The notes beneath the pieces were generated by a model. It saw only the letters and a list, made by a program, of their open reading frames with translations. It searched no databases and had not been told where the DNA came from. A stretch of DNA of 6,433 bases from Dehalococcoidia bacterium (GTDB taxonomy: Bacteria > Chloroflexota > Dehalococcoidia > SZUA-161). Positions 4,969 to 6,433 of this stretch are shown here, piece after piece. Each line of letters begins with the position of its first letter. The first letter of the stretch is position 1. The DNA lies in NCBI GenBank assembly GCA_020344295.1, contig CP070819.1:607498-613930 (forward strand). The letters are read 5' to 3'. Made by a program: the position numbers and the translations under genes.

Positions 4969-6047
4969 GCGGGATTCTCCATGTATTCCCTGATACTGGA
5001 GGCAACGTATTCGACCTCAGTGTCAGTTAGCTGCGGATGCATCGGGAGGGAGAGGATATGGTCTACATACTCCTCGGTTATGGGCAAATGAACATCGGAC
5101 TGAACGCAGGGCTGGCGATGAAGCGGCACAGGATAATGAATACCTGTCTGAATGCCCTTTTGTCTGAGATATGAGGCCAACCCTTCCCGCTCCTTGACTC
5201 TTATGACATACATGTAGTAGACATGTCTCGCCCATTCCTTTTCTATCGGCGTTATCAGCTCCAGGTCGCTCAGCAGATGATTGTATTTACCGGCGATTTC
5301 ACGCCTTCTCTCGTTCCATGCATCAAGATGTTTGAGTTGCTCCATGCCTATCGCCGCATTCAACTCGCTTAATCTAAAGTTCAGCCCGAGAAGCCTGTGT
5401 AAATACTTCTCGGTTCGGCCATGGTCGGCCAGCATTCTAATTCTTACCGCGAGTTCTTCATTGTCGGTCGTAGCCATACCTCCGTCGCCGAGAACAGTCA
5501 TATTCTTGGCGGGATAGAAGCTGAAACAAGCGATATCGCCCAGGGAACCGGCACGGCGGTCTTTGTATATAGCGCCGTGGGCCTGGCAGGCGTCTTCTAT
5601 AACGTATAGACCATGTTCTTTCGCTATATTATTGATGATATCCATATCACATGTATGCCCGTACAGGTGAACAGGAATAATTGCTTTGGTTCGGGGAGAG
5701 ATCTTTCTCTCTATCTCTGCAGGATCGATTGTGTAAGTCTCGGGATCGATATCAGCATATACAGGATTCGCCCCCAGGAATATCGAGGGGCTCGCTGTAG
5801 CAATGAAGGTATGTGAGGGCACAATTACCTCGTCACCCTCGCCTATGCCGAGCGCCATCAAGGACAGCAGTATGGCGCTTGTCCCAGAGCTGACCCCTAC
5901 TGCAAACCCGGTATTGCAGAAGCGTGCGAACTCACGCTCAAAATCCTCCAGATACTGTCCCTTGATATAATGACCGCTATCCAGAACATCGAGCATCACC
6001 TGCCTGATCTTATCGTCAACATACATTTTGCTCAAGGGAATATTCAA
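4962..6047 (-). CDS. DegT/DnrJ/EryC1 PLP-dependent sugar aminotransferase (WbpE-like)
   Basis: This 361-residue class V-fold aminotransferase uses pyridoxal phosphate and probably glutamate to convert a keto-sugar nucleotide into an amino sugar. Visible landmarks are SSGTSAILLSLMALGIGEGDEVIVPSHTF in parts over 53-81, ADIDPETYTIDP (98-109), VIEDACQAHGA (149-159, with the cofactor-contacting Asp152 and Gln155) and FSFYPAKNMTVLGDGG (175-190) with Schiff-base Lys181. The C-terminal TGIHYPVPLHRQP is typical of WbpE-type enzymes. The start is a TTG, supported by AAGGA six bases upstream and by MNIPLS matching the usual beginning of the family; the next Met would remove conserved residues. Only three bases separate it from the acyltransferase stop. 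Paired with an acyltransferase and a Gfo/Idh dehydrogenase, a 3-aminosugar product is the best guess. Confidence 0.94.
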   Translation of the reverse strand: MNIPLSKMYVDDKIRQVMLDVLDSGHYIKGQYLEDFEREFARFCNTGFAVGVSSGTSAILLSLMALGIGEGDEVIVPSHTFIATASPSIFLGANPVYADIDPETYTIDPAEIERKISPRTKAIIPVHLYGHTCDMDIINNIAKEHGLYVIEDACQAHGAIYKDRRAGSLGDIACFSFYPAKNMTVLGDGGMATTDNEELAVRIRMLADHGRTEKYLHRLLGLNFRLSELNAAIGMEQLKHLDAWNERRREIAGKYNHLLSDLELITPIEKEWARHVYYMYVIRVKEREGLASYLRQKGIQTGIHYPVPLHRQPCVQSDVHLPITEEYVDHILSLPMHPQLTDTEVEYVASSIREYMENPAC

Positions 6048-6050
6048 TGT

Positions 6051-6433
6051 CTATCCTTGCTCCCATTCATATGGCACTCTATATAATCCCAATTCACATA
6101 CCAACTCACTTAATGGTTTTACTACACGAGCTGGATTGCCATAGGCTAAAACATTATCAGGTATGTCTGTCGTAACTACAGAGCCCATACCTATGAGTGA
6201 ATTACTACCAACTGTAACTCTAGGGCCAATTGTTACATTACCACCAATCTTTGCATTGTTTTTAATCCTTACATTCGTAACGCAATCCGCATAACTTGGA
6301 CATGGTGGATGTAAAATATTAAGTATAGTGACAGACGGACCTATCCACACATTATCTTCTATTATTACAAACTCCGGTATAAAACAGTTAGAATGAATTC
6401 TTACGTTGTTACCGATTTGATTGTCGGATTCAA
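6051..6433 (-). CDS. Left-handed beta-helix (hexapeptide) sugar N-acyltransferase, WbpD-like (5' partial)
   Basis: About 126 C-terminal residues are visible and the frame runs open through the right edge, so the start lies outside. A GTG at 6350 is in frame but sits mid-repeat (EDNVWIGPS) and is not the start. Hexapeptide repeats are clear: NQIGNN, VRIHSN, VIIEDN, VWIGPS, VRIKNN, AKIGGN, VTIGPR, VTVGSN, SLIGMG, then SVVTTDIPDNVLAYGNPARVV, the usual end of such acyltransferases. An excursion, LNILHPPCPSYADC, interrupts the coils. It resembles the loop seen in WbpD-type enzymes, which acetylate UDP-3-amino sugars with acetyl-CoA in the cytoplasm. The gene is followed three bases later by the aminotransferase, whose ribosome binding site lies inside its 3' end. 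GC is about 36% by hand count, clearly below its neighbours. Transferase class is secure; substrate is inferred from context. Confidence 0.9.
   Translation of the reverse strand, partial: ESDNQIGNNVRIHSNCFIPEFVIIEDNVWIGPSVTILNILHPPCPSYADCVTNVRIKNNAKIGGNVTIGPRVTVGSNSLIGMGSVVTTDIPDNVLAYGNPARVVKPLSELVCELGLYRVPYEWEQG

Overview
The window looks like ordinary bacterial chromosome of roughly 50% GC. It holds eight genes, two of them cut by the window edges. No tRNA, rRNA, CRISPR array, insertion sequence or phage gene is visible. A Hsp20, a Met-rich lipoprotein and a bL25 with a long acidic tail together recall Chloroflexota (perhaps Dehalococcoidia). That placement is an inference from general resemblance and is not strong.

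Layout, left to right. A plus-strand small heat-shock protein (Hsp20) enters from the left edge and ends in a lysine-rich, histone-like tail followed by a 12-bp-stem hairpin. Facing it is a minus-strand unit of three genes: a methionine-rich lipoprotein (first transcribed), a 73-residue two-helix membrane protein and a YbjQ/UPF0145 protein. The unit starts at a good sigma-70 type promoter with a strong ribosome binding site, and a hairpin lies past its last gene. A 146-bp divergent spacer with a perfect inverted repeat separates this unit from plus-strand fmt (methionyl-tRNA formyltransferase). fmt converges, with only 17 bp between stop codons, on minus-strand rplY/ctc (ribosomal protein bL25), which has its own promoter and a very short leader.

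The right third is a tightly packed minus-strand nucleotide-sugar unit: a left-handed beta-helix acyltransferase (truncated by the right edge), a DegT/DnrJ/EryC1 PLP aminotransferase and a Gfo/Idh/MocA NAD-dependent oxidoreductase. Together these are the three activities of a Wbp-like route: oxidise C3 of a UDP-GlcNAc or UDP-GlcNAcA sugar, transaminate it, then N-acetylate it. The product would be a 2,3-diacetamido sugar for a surface polysaccharide or glycoprotein glycan. The acyltransferase is clearly more AT-rich (about 36% GC by hand count) than the genes after it, suggesting a mosaic boundary in a glycan locus.

I found no convincing evidence of a wholly new system. The least explained parts are the Met-rich lipoprotein, membrane protein and YbjQ unit with its divergent control region, and the cationic tail on the Hsp20.
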